A stretch of 64,000 nucleotides of DNA, from NCBI GenBank assembly GCA_046351215.1, contig JAXLYX010000008.1, forward strand, positions 1-64,000. Direction: 5' to 3'. This DNA is from JAXLYX01 sp046351215 (lineage in GTDB: Bacteria > Myxococcota_A > Polyangia > Polyangiales > Houyiibacteriaceae). A program made the translations under genes and the position numbers. Below are positions 46,659 to 56,144 of the stretch, one piece after another. The stretch's first letter is position 1. Every line of letters begins with the position of its first letter. The notes beneath the pieces were generated by a model. It searched no databases and was not told the origin of the DNA. It saw nothing but the letters and a program-made list of their open reading frames with translations.

Positions 46659-47149
46659 CCGCCGCCGCCCTGCGAGTGGCCCGCGGCCGCGATGCGGGCG
46701 GTGTCGATGCGCCCCTGATAGCTGCTGCCGGCCCGGCCGTTCTCGGCGATCACCCACTCCATGCAGGCCTTCATCTCCGCGCCCGTGCCCGCGTTGGGGG
46801 TGTTGGCCGCCGCGACGACGAAGCCGTGGCTCGCCCAATGCGTGAGCAGCGCGTTGTAGAACGAGGGGGTCGAGGTCGTGCCGTTGCCCCAGACGACGAC
46901 CGGATGGCGCACTCCGCCGGCGCCGAGCGTGGCGGGCCGGTAGATCGTGCAGTCGGCGGGGCTCGATTCGGTGGTGGTCGCGTACGGACCGGCGGACGCG
47001 AAATCCGTCACCGAGGGGAATCCGGTGGACGTCAGGCCCACGGCCGAGGCGCCGGCATCGAGCGCTTCCGAAGCGCTCTCGAGGTTGGGGGATGCACAGC
47101 CCACGAACATCAGGAGGCTGAGCGACCAGAAAGTCGACGTGCGGTTCAT
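46652..47149 (-). pseudogene. 5' part of an alpha/beta hydrolase lipoprotein gene cut by IS element 2
   Basis: From ATG 47149: lipoprotein signal ending SLLMFVGCAS, then the hydrolase core (HPVVVWGNGTTSTPSFYNAL, HGFVVAAANTPNAGTG) and the nucleophile elbow AAGHSQGG just before the break. The frame runs into the IS and stops at 46637. The uncut protein belongs to the alpha/beta hydrolases related to chlorophyllase/PET-hydrolase-type cutinases. The surviving fragment lacks the acid and His, so it should be inactive. Confidence 0.88.
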
Positions 47150-47371
47150 GTTTCGACGGTGACAGCGGATCGGCCGCGCGCGACAGGGGGGGATCGATGA
47201 CGGAGCGCGCCATCGAGGTGCCCACGCGAAGCGGGTCGAACCCGCGACGACACCGCGCTTCCTCACGGCTCGCGAAGTCATGACGGCGACGGACGGGCGG
47301 CAGCATGTTCGTTCCATCGCGTCGCACGCGGACGTTGATGCTCTCCACGACGCCTGGGTATCGTTCGGAGC

Positions 47372-48268
47372 GTGAGCACCTTCGACGACGTCTTCTCCTT
47401 CCTCGACACGCTCGGCGACGACTTCCGGCTGTGGAGCTCGTTGCGCCGTCCTCCCGACGCGGCGGCCATCGCGGCCGCCGAGGCTCGGGCCGGCTTCCCG
47501 TTCCCGCCGGAGTACCGGGAGCTCCTCGCGCGCGTCGGCGCCCTCTACCTCGACGTGAACGAGAGCGTCTGGCCTCGCCCCGCGGAATTCGAGGTGCGTC
47601 CTCTCTGGCAGATGTGCTTCGGTTTCTGGGTCCACGGCGTGCACGACCATCCCGACCTCGACGTCACCGCGAATCGGGTCGGCGACTTCTGGCCCGTGCT
47701 CCGCATCGCAGGTCTCGGGCTCGCCGACGCGGTCGGCTACGACCGGAACGGACGCCTCTCGCGTCTCACCGACGAGGGAATCGTGCCCGTCGAAGGCACG
47801 TTGGCCGACCACGTCCTCGCCGCGATGCGGACGCTCGCCGAGGATCGGGAGCGGCTCCGCACCGAGCCCATCGTCCCCTTCGAGACGGGGACCCACGAGC
47901 GACGTGCGACGATCACGTTGGCGATCGCCACCGCCGCCTCGGCCCTGCCCGCCGCGCTTCAGGGCGCGCTCGAGGAGCTCGGCGCGACCCATCGAGTCTG
48001 CGTCCTCGACGACGAGGGCGGAGAGGAGGTCGGCGCGCTCGACGACTTCGCGACGCGCACGAACGACGCCATCCTCGAGCTCGAGGTCGAAGGACGCGCG
48101 CTCGAGGTCTCCGCGTCGCTCCCCTTCGCCGCCGGAGGCCCGATCAAGCTCTTCCTCCAATCCGTCGCGAGGCCGGACTCGGACGCGATCGCGGCGCGAT
48201 CGCTCGAGGTGCTCGAGCGACACCTGAGCCGACTCGGCGAGGTCGTCGAGCGCTCCACGAACTTCTGA
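47372..48268 (+). CDS. SMI1/KNR4 (SUKH) family protein
   Basis: 298 residues, GTG start. Residues about 15-150 show the SUKH pattern (AAEARAGFPFPPEYRELLARVG, then WPVLRIAGLGLADAVGYDRNG). In bacteria SUKH proteins are often immunity proteins for secreted nuclease toxins. The C-terminal half (about 160-298) is less clear. No toxin gene is adjacent, so its partner is unknown; it sits beside the IS-disrupted hydrolase. Confidence 0.75.
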   Translation: MSTFDDVFSFLDTLGDDFRLWSSLRRPPDAAAIAAAEARAGFPFPPEYRELLARVGALYLDVNESVWPRPAEFEVRPLWQMCFGFWVHGVHDHPDLDVTANRVGDFWPVLRIAGLGLADAVGYDRNGRLSRLTDEGIVPVEGTLADHVLAAMRTLAEDRERLRTEPIVPFETGTHERRATITLAIATAASALPAALQGALEELGATHRVCVLDDEGGEEVGALDDFATRTNDAILELEVEGRALEVSASLPFAAGGPIKLFLQSVARPDSDAIAARSLEVLERHLSRLGEVVERSTNF

Positions 48269-48280
48269 ACACGAGCCCGA

Positions 48281-48736
48281 TCAGTCGAGACCGATGCCGC
48301 GCGCGCAGTGGGGGCCGCCCCAGTGCTCGACGATCCGGCCTTCCTCGAATCGCAGGATCGCGGTCCCGTTGATGATCACCTCGCGACCGGAAGGCGGGAC
48401 GCCCATGAACGGCGCTCCCGTGTGCGTGCCCCGCAAGGTCCAGTTCGAGACGACGAAGTCGCCCCGCTCGATCAGGACCTCGACGCTCCAGCGTGCGTCC
48501 GGGAAGGCCGCCTTCGCGTCACGGTAGTACCGGGCTTCGATGTCGCGGATGTCGGTGCCGGCCGCTTCCTTCCCCGTGCGCTCCATCACGTGGGTCGAGA
48601 ACCCGGGGGCGAAGAACTCGTAGACGGCGTCGTAGTCCCCGGCGGTCATGCGCGCGCTGTAGGCGCCGAGACGTCGTGCGTTCGGCCCGGCGAGGAGGAC
48701 GGGCGGCAGGGGGCTCTTGTCGGTGGCGGCGGTCAT
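48281..48736 (-). CDS. SnoaL-like / NTF2-fold ester cyclase family protein
   Basis: 151 residues from ATG 48736, with an AGGAG ribosome-binding site. NTF2-fold pattern: YSARMTAGDYDAVYEFFAPGF, then WSVEVLIERGDFVVSNWTLRGTH (within the middle) and ILRFEEGRIVEHWGGPH near the end. Members act as cyclases, hydrolases or binding proteins; the reaction cannot be told. Divergent from a LysR gene that probably regulates it. Confidence 0.82.
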   Translation of the reverse strand: MTAATDKSPLPPVLLAGPNARRLGAYSARMTAGDYDAVYEFFAPGFSTHVMERTGKEAAGTDIRDIEARYYRDAKAAFPDARWSVEVLIERGDFVVSNWTLRGTHTGAPFMGVPPSGREVIINGTAILRFEEGRIVEHWGGPHCARGIGLD

Positions 48737-48784
48737 CGAGGTCTCCTTGGCGAGGAGCTTGCCCGGGGCCGTCGGGTGAGGGAA

Positions 48785-48821
48785 ATGCATGATTCCCATC
48801 CTGCTCATCGAAATGGTGCAT
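48785..48821. promoter_or_regulatory. Possible LysR binding region between divergent genes
   Basis: ATGCA at 48785-48789 and TGCAT at 48817-48821 form a spaced inverted repeat in the 90-base gap between the SnoaL-like and LysR genes. LysR proteins usually bind such a divergent region, but this match is weak. Confidence 0.25.
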
Positions 48822-48826
48822 GTGCG

Positions 48827-49747
48827 ATGCGGCTCGCCGGAATCGATCTGAACCTCCTCGTCGTGCTCGACGCCGTCCTCTCCGAGCCGACCGTGACGCT
48901 CGCGGCGAAGCGCCTCGGCATGTCCCAATCGGCGACGAGCCACGCCCTCGCGAGGCTGCGCGACCTCCTCGGGGATCCGATCCTCGTGCGCACCCGCGGA
49001 GGCATGGCGCCGACGCCGCGGGCGCTCGCGCTCGCCGCGCCCGTGCGCGCGCTCCTCGAAGAGGCGGAGCGCGCCATCCGTCCCCCGGTCTTCGATCCGG
49101 CGACGCATCGAGGCTCGTTCACGGTCGGGCTCGACGACGCCACGCAGGCCGGCATGTTGCCGGCGGTGGTCGGCCGGCTGCGCGAGCTCTCCCCCGGGAT
49201 CGATCTCCGCGCCTCCACCGAGCCGCCGGCCTCGCTCCCGGAGCTCCTCGAGCGCGGGCAGCTCGACCTCGCCGTCACCGCGATCCCGGAGGCGCCGCGA
49301 GGGCTCCGGACGGAGCCCCTGCTCCGGGCTCGGTACGTGGGCATCGCCCGGCGCGGTCATCCGGGGATCGGAAAGCGCATGACGCTCCCGAGGTTCGTGG
49401 CCCTCGGTCACGTCGCCGTCGAGACGCGGGGCTCGGTCGATCTCGCGGTCGATGCCTGGCTCGCCGAGCGAGGGCTCGCGCGACGCGTGGTCGTGGCGAC
49501 CTCCTCGCCGCTGGCCGTCCCGGCGATCGTCGCCGGCAGCGACCTCGTGGCCTCGGTGCCCGAGCCGCTGCTCCCCCTCGTCGAGCGTCAGCTCCGACTC
49601 GCGCGCTTCGCGCTCCCGCTGCCCCTCGAGCCCGTGACGGTCTCCCTCGTCTGGCACGAGCGCACGGAGCACGATCCGGCCCGACGGTTCCTCCGCGAGC
49701 TCTTCCGCTCCCTCCACGGGCAGAGGCCGCGAAGGCGCGCCGAGTAG
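48827..49747 (+). CDS. LysR-family transcriptional regulator
   Basis: 306 residues from ATG 48827. N-terminal winged HTH (DLNLLVVLDAVLSEPTVTLA, MSQSATSHALARLRDLLGDP) and a C-terminal substrate-binding domain. The N-terminus resembles the NodD/NahR-like branch (LAGIDLNLL). It faces the SnoaL-like gene and is its likely regulator. The effector is unknown. Confidence 0.92.
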   Translation: MRLAGIDLNLLVVLDAVLSEPTVTLAAKRLGMSQSATSHALARLRDLLGDPILVRTRGGMAPTPRALALAAPVRALLEEAERAIRPPVFDPATHRGSFTVGLDDATQAGMLPAVVGRLRELSPGIDLRASTEPPASLPELLERGQLDLAVTAIPEAPRGLRTEPLLRARYVGIARRGHPGIGKRMTLPRFVALGHVAVETRGSVDLAVDAWLAERGLARRVVVATSSPLAVPAIVAGSDLVASVPEPLLPLVERQLRLARFALPLPLEPVTVSLVWHERTEHDPARRFLRELFRSLHGQRPRRRAE

Positions 49748-49837
49748 GCGTCCGGGCGCCCAGCGACGGGCGATGCGCCGCGGACGCTCGGCCTCCGCCT
49801 TGCGATCGGACCGTCCCTCGCGGACGCTTCGCCCATC

Positions 49838-50323
49838 GTGACCACGCGCCCCGAGACCTCCGAGGCCCCGACGCCGAACGACACCGCGAACGCGATCGGC
49901 ACCGCGCGCTTCGTCGCGACGGCGCTCGTGACCTCGGTGGTGAACCTCGTGCTGAACGCGCTCGCGTACGCGCTCGTCCTCGCGGACTTCTACCGCGCGC
50001 ACCCCGCCGGGCCCCCCGACTTCGTGAGGCAGCTCAATCGGCCCGCGGATCAGCTGATCGTCTGGGCGATGGTCGTGACGTCGCTCTCGATGGGTCTCTT
50101 CATCACGGTGGTGATGAAGTGGTCGGGCGCGAAGACCTTCGGGGCCGGCCTCAGGCAGGGCGCGATCGTCGGCTTCCTCTTCTGGACCTCCGTCAATTCG
50201 GGGCTCTACGCGTCCTCGAACGTCTTCTCGCTCCCGAGCGTGCTGGTCGACACCCCGCTGAGCGCGCTCTCGATGACGCTCTCGGCCGCGTGCGCGGCCT
50301 TCCTCCTGCACCGCGGGCGGTGA
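49838..50323 (+). CDS. Four-helix membrane protein (DUF1761-like)
   Basis: 161 residues, GTG start, four hydrophobic segments; the order and loops (FVATALVTSVVNLVLNALAY, RQGAIVGFLFWTSVNSGLYA) resemble DUF1761-type proteins of unknown function. No operon partner. Confidence 0.6.
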   Translation: MTTRPETSEAPTPNDTANAIGTARFVATALVTSVVNLVLNALAYALVLADFYRAHPAGPPDFVRQLNRPADQLIVWAMVVTSLSMGLFITVVMKWSGAKTFGAGLRQGAIVGFLFWTSVNSGLYASSNVFSLPSVLVDTPLSALSMTLSAACAAFLLHRGR

Positions 50324-50383
50324 AACGCAGCGCGTGCTGGGATCCGGGGCGCGCGGGGGAGCCCCGCGGCACGCACGACGCTC

Positions 50384-51451
50384 CTAGCCGCCGCCGATCC
50401 GCGGCGCCGCGAAGCCGAAGAAGATCTCGGAGACGAGCTCGCGGCGGCTGTCCACCGAGGCCTTCTCGAAGATCGACTTCAGGTGGTCTTGCACGGTGTA
50501 GGGCGAGAGGTGGAGCGTCTGCGCGAGGTCCTTGGTCGAGAGGCCGCGCAGCACTCCGTCGACGACGTCTCGCTCGCGGGAGGTGAGCGCGAGCGCTTCC
50601 GACACGAGGGTGACGATCTCGGCGGGACGCGAGGGCTCGATCGCGACGACGGCGTTGCCGGGTGCGAGGGGCGCGCCGCGGAGCGTCATCGGACCGTAGC
50701 CGGGGACGAAGACGCGCTGACTCACGGTGCAGCCGGCGGCCGCGGCACGGGCGACCGCGCGCACGACGAGCGGATGGCCCACCGCGCCGCGATCGAGGCT
50801 CGCGATCGCCTCGAGCAGGGTGCGCCCGTCCGCCGTGGCGCTCGCGAGCTCGCCGCGCTCGAAGACGAGGATCGCGGGACCGGCCGGCGAGCCCGCGGGC
50901 CGCGCGCGGCCGCGCACCATCGACCCGCGCAGGCCGCTCGCGAGGATCGGTGCGATCTGCTCGAGGAACGCACGCTCGTCCGCCGTGAAGGGCCGGTTCC
51001 CCGCCCGCATCATCCCGACGCCGCCGAAGGCCGTGTCGCCGACCCCGAGGACCCAGCGGAGCTCCTGCCGGAACCCCATCGGCGCGAGGTGGTCGCGCGC
51101 CCGGGCCTCGGCCGCCACGGGATCGTGGGCGTCGTCCTCGCCGAGCACGGCGAGCGTGCGTCGCTCGGCCTTGAGCGTGCGGAACGCGAGCGGCCCGGGA
51201 TTCGCGTACTCGAGGTCGAGGAAGCGCTCGAGCGCCTGCGCGTCCTCGTCGAGCGCGTAGGCCACGGTGCTCGTGATCATCGTGGTCGCGGGATCGAACG
51301 TGGCCCAACAGCTCGAGTCCACCGGAACGACGCGATGCACGAGCGCGCTCGCTTCCTCGAGCAGCTGCGCGGAGCCGAGCGGCGCGCGCATCCGTTCGAG
51401 GAGCTCCCTCCGTACCCGCTCGGCCCGGACCTCGTTCCACATGGGGAGCAT
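50384..51451 (-). CDS. LuxR-type regulator with GAF-like sensor domain
   Basis: 355 residues (start 51451; 51442 also possible). N-terminal region (10-170) resembles a GAF-like sensor, the C-terminus carries a LuxR HTH (LTSRERDVVDGVLRGLSTKD, LHLSPYTVQDHLKSIFEKAS). Ligand unknown. Divergent from the VOC gene at 51597 with two inverted repeats between them, so it likely controls that gene and itself. Confidence 0.88.
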   Translation of the reverse strand: MLPMWNEVRAERVRRELLERMRAPLGSAQLLEEASALVHRVVPVDSSCWATFDPATTMITSTVAYALDEDAQALERFLDLEYANPGPLAFRTLKAERRTLAVLGEDDAHDPVAAEARARDHLAPMGFRQELRWVLGVGDTAFGGVGMMRAGNRPFTADERAFLEQIAPILASGLRGSMVRGRARPAGSPAGPAILVFERGELASATADGRTLLEAIASLDRGAVGHPLVVRAVARAAAAGCTVSQRVFVPGYGPMTLRGAPLAPGNAVVAIEPSRPAEIVTLVSEALALTSRERDVVDGVLRGLSTKDLAQTLHLSPYTVQDHLKSIFEKASVDSRRELVSEIFFGFAAPRIGGG

Positions 51452-51476
51452 TCTCGACCCGCGAGCCCCGCGCGTC

Positions 51477-51522
51477 ACCCCCCAGCTTCGTGGGGGGTCG
51501 TCGAATCCCACGGTCCTGGGAT
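51477..51522. promoter_or_regulatory. Two adjacent perfect inverted repeats in a divergent promoter region
   Basis: ACCCCCCA, 6 bases, TGGGGGGT (51477-51498), then ATCCCA, 6 bases, TGGGAT (51505-51522). Both arms share an ACCC/TGGG type core with the same 6-base gap and their centres are 26 bases apart. Candidate tandem operators for the LuxR-type regulator; the first could also be an mRNA hairpin. Confidence 0.5.
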
Positions 51523-51596
51523 GCCGGGAAAGCCGTTGCGGCTCCCATCTTCTCCACGAGAGGCGCGGACGAAGCGCCCCCACCCAGGAGGAAGCC

Positions 51597-52049
51597 ATGA
51601 TTCCCGTTCGACTCAACCACATCGCTCTCGACGTCCGTGACCGTGCGCGCTCGATCGCCTTCTACCGCGACCTCCTCGGCGCGGAGGTCGTGGCCGAGGA
51701 CGTCCCGCACCGGATCACCTTCCTGCGCCTGCCCGGCTCGTCGAACTACAGCGACCTCGCGCTCCACGAGCATCCCGACCGCGACGCCGCCTATCCACCC
51801 GGCGTGATGCGCATGGCGCACACCGGCTTCGACGTCGCGCACGCCGAGGACCTCGTGCGGGGCTTCGACTTCTTCACGGCGCGCTCGCGCGTGTTGCTCG
51901 CCGCGGATTTCGGCATCGCCTGGTCCGTCATGGGCGCGGATCCCGACGGGAACGTCGTCGAGCTCGAGCTCTTCCACGTCGGCGCGACGAGCGACCAGCC
52001 CGGCTTCGCGCCCCTCGACGTCGAAGCCCTGCGGCGGAAGTGCGCGTGA
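51597..52049 (+). CDS. VOC (glyoxalase/dioxygenase superfamily) protein
   Basis: 150 residues; strong AGGAGG ribosome-binding site. VOC repeats with H8 (RLNHIALDV), H57/H59 (ALHEHPD), H75 (MRMAHTGFDV) and the closing metal-ligand segment DPDGNVVELELF (E122). One metal-binding VOC domain; may be a dioxygenase, glyoxalase or resistance protein. Divergent from a LuxR-type regulator. Confidence 0.9.
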   Translation: MIPVRLNHIALDVRDRARSIAFYRDLLGAEVVAEDVPHRITFLRLPGSSNYSDLALHEHPDRDAAYPPGVMRMAHTGFDVAHAEDLVRGFDFFTARSRVLLAADFGIAWSVMGADPDGNVVELELFHVGATSDQPGFAPLDVEALRRKCA

Positions 52050-52271
52050 GCGCCCTCCGTCCCGGTGCGAGACGGCCCGGGATGGCGCGTCGATGCGGCC
52101 GTGGACGTCCGGACCGGCGGAGCCCGAGCCCCGGATGCCGCGGTGCGCACGTGTAGGTCCGGATGCTCCGAAGTCTCCGCATTTTCAGCGGAATCCACCG
52201 TCGGGTCGGTGACGTGAACTGGTTGGTCATGCAACCCTCGCCATTCGGTTCGGATTCGAACGGGAGGCCGC

Positions 52272-55200
52272 ATGCGCGACGTCGGGCATTCGAGAAAACG
52301 TCTTTGGGGGATCGTCTTGGCGACGTGCTCGCTGGCCATGCCCGCGACCTCGTTGGGTCAGACCACGGTCAACGTGTCCGACTCCTACGACGACGCGACC
52401 GGCATCAACGCGGCGGCGAGCTCGGGATGGCGGATCGGCTCGTCCCGGCTCGGCTCGGCGCTCTCGAACGTCGACGTCGGCGACGGACGGGACGGGAACT
52501 GTAGCGTCCCCGCGGGAAGCGTGAACATCAGCACGGCGAGCTGTGCGGGGAGGGCCACGGCGGACGCGCCGGCGTACGCCCTCTCGAGCGCGGCGGCGGC
52601 GGGGCAGGCGGTGGTGAGCCTCGGCGTGGCGCCGACGGGGATCGTGGTCGGCGACGAAGTCGTGATCTACACCGCGCGCGGAGCCGCTTCGGCCGACGCG
52701 GGAGCCTACGAGGTCGCGCGGGTCTCCACGGTGGGAGCGACGTCGCTCACGCTCGACCGCAACCTCTCGCGGGCCTACGCGGTCGCCGGGAATTCCCGCG
52801 CGTTCGTGCAGCGCGTCCCGAACTACAGGGACGTCACGGTCGCCGTGGGCGGCTCGATGTTCGCCCGCGCGTGGAACGGCTCCATCGGCGGTCTGCTCTT
52901 CATCCGCGCCAACGGCACGGTCACGGTGAACGGCGTCATCACGATGGATGCCGCGGGCTACTCGGGCGGCATCAATCCCAATGTCGCCTACGGCGGAGGG
53001 CGTCGCGGCGAGGACACGCTCGCCCCCGGCACCACGCAGACCTACACCGCCGGCACGGGTGGAGGTGGCGGCGGTGACGCGGAGTGGTGCCACTCCGGAC
53101 AGGGCGGCGCCGGTGGAAGCCATGGGACCGCCGGTGCGGCGGGCGGCGCGGCCTTCTACAGCTGTGGCGGCGGCTGGGTCTACGGCGGCGTCGTCTCGCA
53201 GACGGGCGCCACCTACGGCAACGCCGCGTTGAGCCTCCTGACGATGGGCTCGGGCGGCGGCTCGGGCGGACAGGACGGCGACAACCCCGACGGCGGCGGG
53301 AACGGCGGCGCCGGTGGCGGCGTGATCGCGATCCAGGCGAGCCGCATCGTCGTCGCCGCGGGCGGCCTGATCACGGCCAACGGCGCGACGCCCGGCCAGA
53401 GCCCAGGAGAGACGGGCGGCGGCGGCGGCGGCGCGGGCGGCGCGATCCGCCTCGCCAGCGGCTCGATCGCCAACGGCGGAACGATTCGCGCCCTCGGCGC
53501 GGCCGGCGGTGCGGCCGACCCGAGCCGAGCGCCGAACGCCGGCGGTGCGGGCGGTGCGGGTCGCATCGCGTTCGCGTCGCCGAACATCTCGGGGAGTGGC
53601 GCGTCGCCGGCCGCGACGACGGTCTCGACCTCGTACGTGAGCGCGTCGGTGACCTCGAACAACCGGCTCTCGGGTCAGAGCGACGTCGACCTGGTGACGG
53701 GGTTCAGCGTCTCCGTCCCGACCCTTCCGGGGGGCACGAGCGCGACGATCCAGTTCTCCCAGGACGGCACGACGTACTACTCCGCGGCCGGTGCGGCCGG
53801 AGGTACGACCGGGCTCGCCGTGGGCTCGAACACGTTCAATCTCTCGAGCCTCGGCTTCGTGGGGGCGAACTTCCTCTATCGCGTCGCCCTGACTCCGACG
53901 AACGCGGCGACGGTGGAGCTCGACGTCGCGACCGTCTCGTATTGCTCGGATCCGGGAGCCGACACCGATTCGGATGGCATCGGCAACCTCTGCGATCCGG
54001 ACGACGACAACGACACGGTGGCGGACGCCTCGGACAACTGCGCGCTCGTGGCGAACCCCGGCCAGGAGAACAACGACCTGGACGCGCAGGGTGATGCCTG
54101 CGACCTCGACGACGACAACGACACGGTCGCGGATGTCGGCGACAACTGCGTGTTCGTGCCGAACGCCGGCCAGGAGAACAACGACGGGGACTCCGAGGGC
54201 GACGTCTGCGACCTCGACGACGACAACGACATGATCGCGGACCTCCTGGACAACTGCACGTTCGCGGCGAACCCGGGCCAGGAGGACAACGACCTGGACG
54301 CGCAGGGTGATGCCTGCGACCTCGACGACGACAACGACATGATCGCGGACCTCTTGGACAACTGCGTGTTCGTGCCGAACGCCGGCCAGGAGAACAACGA
54401 CGGCGACTCCGAGGGTGACCTCTGCGACCTCGACGACGACAACGACGCGGTTGCGGACGCCGGCGACAACTGCGTGTTCGTGCCGAACGCCGGCCAGGAG
54501 AACAACGACGGGGACTCCGAGGGTGACCTCTGCGACCTCGACGACGACAACGACGGGGTCGCGGATCTCGGCGACAACTGCGTGTTCGTGCCGAACCTCG
54601 GTCAGGAGAACAACGACGGGGACTCCGAGGGCGACCTCTGCGACACGGACGACGACAACGACACGGTCGCCGACGTCACGGACAACTGCGCGCTCGTGGC
54701 CAATCCGGGCCAGGAGAACAACGACGGGGACTCCGAGGGCGACCTCTGCGACACGGACGACGACAACGACACGGTCGCGGACGTCACGGACAACTGCGCG
54801 CTCGTGGCCAATCAGGGCCAGGAGAACAACGACGGGGACTCCGAGGGCGATGCCTGCGACACGGACGACGACAACGACGCGGTCGCGGACATGTCGGACA
54901 ACTGCCCGATGATCGCCAACGGGGACCAGGCGAACGCGGACGGAGACTCCGAAGGCGACGCCTGCGACACGGACGACGACGGGGACGGACTCGCCGACGC
55001 GGCGGACAACTGCCCGCTCGTGTCGAATCCGTCGCAGACCGACGCCGACATGGACGGGATCGGCGATGCCTGTGACGGCGACGTCGACGGCGACGGGGTG
55101 CTCGACACGACCGACAACTGCGTGAGCGTCGCCAACCCCGACCAGACCGACACCGACGCGGACATGCAGGGCGACCTCTGCGACACGGACGACGACGGCG

Positions 55201-56123
55201 ACACGGTCGCGGACGGCTCCGACAACTGCTCGCTCGTGGCCAACGCGGGCCAGGAAGACCTGGACAACGACGGCCAGGGCGATGCCTGCGACCCGGACAT
55301 CGACGGCGACGGCGTGTCGAACACCGACGAGACGGCGAACAACATGGATCCGCTGGATCCGGACAGCGACGGGGACACGATCCCCGATGGCGTCGAGTTC
55401 GTGGACGGCGGGAACACGGCGGTCGACACCGACGGCACGGCTCCGATCGACGCGCTCGACACCGACAGCGACGGGGACGGACTGTCCGACTCCGTCGAGG
55501 CCGGGGACGCCGATCCGCTGACGAATCCCGTCGACACCGACACGGACGGGACTCCCGACTACCGCGACACCGACTCGGACGGCGACACCGTCGCCGACGG
55601 GACGGACAACTGCCGGCTCGTCTCGAACCCCACCCAGGTCGATGCCGACATGGATGGGCAGGGCGACGCCTGCGACGGAGACGTCGACGGAGACACGATC
55701 CTCGACGGGGCCGACAACTGCCCGATGGTCGCGAACACCGATCAGGCCGATGCCGACATGGACGGCCAGGGCGACGTCTGCGACGGCGATCGCGATGGAG
55801 ACTCCGTTCCGAACGGCACCGACAACTGCCCCGATGCGGCCAACGCCAACCAGGCGGATGGCGATCAGGACGGGATCGGCGACGTGTGCGACAGCGTCGT
55901 GAATCCGGACGGCGGAGTGCCCGACGCGGGCACGCCCGACGGCGGCGGCGTCGACGCGGGCATGGCGGACGGCGGTTCCGGAGCGGTCGTCGGCGGCGCC
56001 TGCGGCTGCTCCGTGCCGGGCGCGTCGTCCTCTTCGACCGGCGGGCTCGCCTCGCTCCTCCTCCTCGGCCTCGTCGTCGCTCGGCGTCGGAAGGCTCGTG
56101 GGGAGCGGTCGCGAGCGCGCTGA
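52272..56123 (+). CDS. Giant surface protein with thrombospondin type 3 repeats and MYXO-CTERM
   Basis: 1283 residues. Signal peptide (1-29), a beta-rich region (30-230), a Gly-rich region (about 235-450) that may be a parallel beta-helix, a further domain, then about 15 thrombospondin type 3 repeats (calcium-binding DxDxDGxxDxxDNC pattern) from about 573, and an end with Cys (GACGCSVPGAS), hydrophobic stretch and Arg tail: the MYXO-CTERM signal. Likely calcium-stabilised and displayed on the cell surface, with possible roles in adhesion or predation. Twelve of the repeats are an exact-length 108-bp tandem array. Confidence 0.88.
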   Translation: MRDVGHSRKRLWGIVLATCSLAMPATSLGQTTVNVSDSYDDATGINAAASSGWRIGSSRLGSALSNVDVGDGRDGNCSVPAGSVNISTASCAGRATADAPAYALSSAAAAGQAVVSLGVAPTGIVVGDEVVIYTARGAASADAGAYEVARVSTVGATSLTLDRNLSRAYAVAGNSRAFVQRVPNYRDVTVAVGGSMFARAWNGSIGGLLFIRANGTVTVNGVITMDAAGYSGGINPNVAYGGGRRGEDTLAPGTTQTYTAGTGGGGGGDAEWCHSGQGGAGGSHGTAGAAGGAAFYSCGGGWVYGGVVSQTGATYGNAALSLLTMGSGGGSGGQDGDNPDGGGNGGAGGGVIAIQASRIVVAAGGLITANGATPGQSPGETGGGGGGAGGAIRLASGSIANGGTIRALGAAGGAADPSRAPNAGGAGGAGRIAFASPNISGSGASPAATTVSTSYVSASVTSNNRLSGQSDVDLVTGFSVSVPTLPGGTSATIQFSQDGTTYYSAAGAAGGTTGLAVGSNTFNLSSLGFVGANFLYRVALTPTNAATVELDVATVSYCSDPGADTDSDGIGNLCDPDDDNDTVADASDNCALVANPGQENNDLDAQGDACDLDDDNDTVADVGDNCVFVPNAGQENNDGDSEGDVCDLDDDNDMIADLLDNCTFAANPGQEDNDLDAQGDACDLDDDNDMIADLLDNCVFVPNAGQENNDGDSEGDLCDLDDDNDAVADAGDNCVFVPNAGQENNDGDSEGDLCDLDDDNDGVADLGDNCVFVPNLGQENNDGDSEGDLCDTDDDNDTVADVTDNCALVANPGQENNDGDSEGDLCDTDDDNDTVADVTDNCALVANQGQENNDGDSEGDACDTDDDNDAVADMSDNCPMIANGDQANADGDSEGDACDTDDDGDGLADAADNCPLVSNPSQTDADMDGIGDACDGDVDGDGVLDTTDNCVSVANPDQTDTDADMQGDLCDTDDDGDTVADGSDNCSLVANAGQEDLDNDGQGDACDPDIDGDGVSNTDETANNMDPLDPDSDGDTIPDGVEFVDGGNTAVDTDGTAPIDALDTDSDGDGLSDSVEAGDADPLTNPVDTDTDGTPDYRDTDSDGDTVADGTDNCRLVSNPTQVDADMDGQGDACDGDVDGDTILDGADNCPMVANTDQADADMDGQGDVCDGDRDGDSVPNGTDNCPDAANANQADGDQDGIGDVCDSVVNPDGGVPDAGTPDGGGVDAGMADGGSGAVVGGACGCSVPGASSSSTGGLASLLLLGLVVARRRKARGERSRAR
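53991..55286 (+). repeat. 108-bp tandem repeat array (12 units)
   Basis: Twelve head-to-tail units of 36 codons, each starting at a TGC (Cys) codon: pattern CDLDDDNDxxADxxDNC. Some neighbouring units are nearly identical in DNA (for example VADVTDNCALVAN twice), showing recent unequal exchange. Confidence 0.9.
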
Positions 56124-56144
56124 TCGATCCGACCCTGCTCGATG

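Noticed and set aside
53991..55286. CRISPR-like array
   Set aside because: The repeats are direct, 108 bp, all coding, with no spacers and no cas genes. They are protein repeats.
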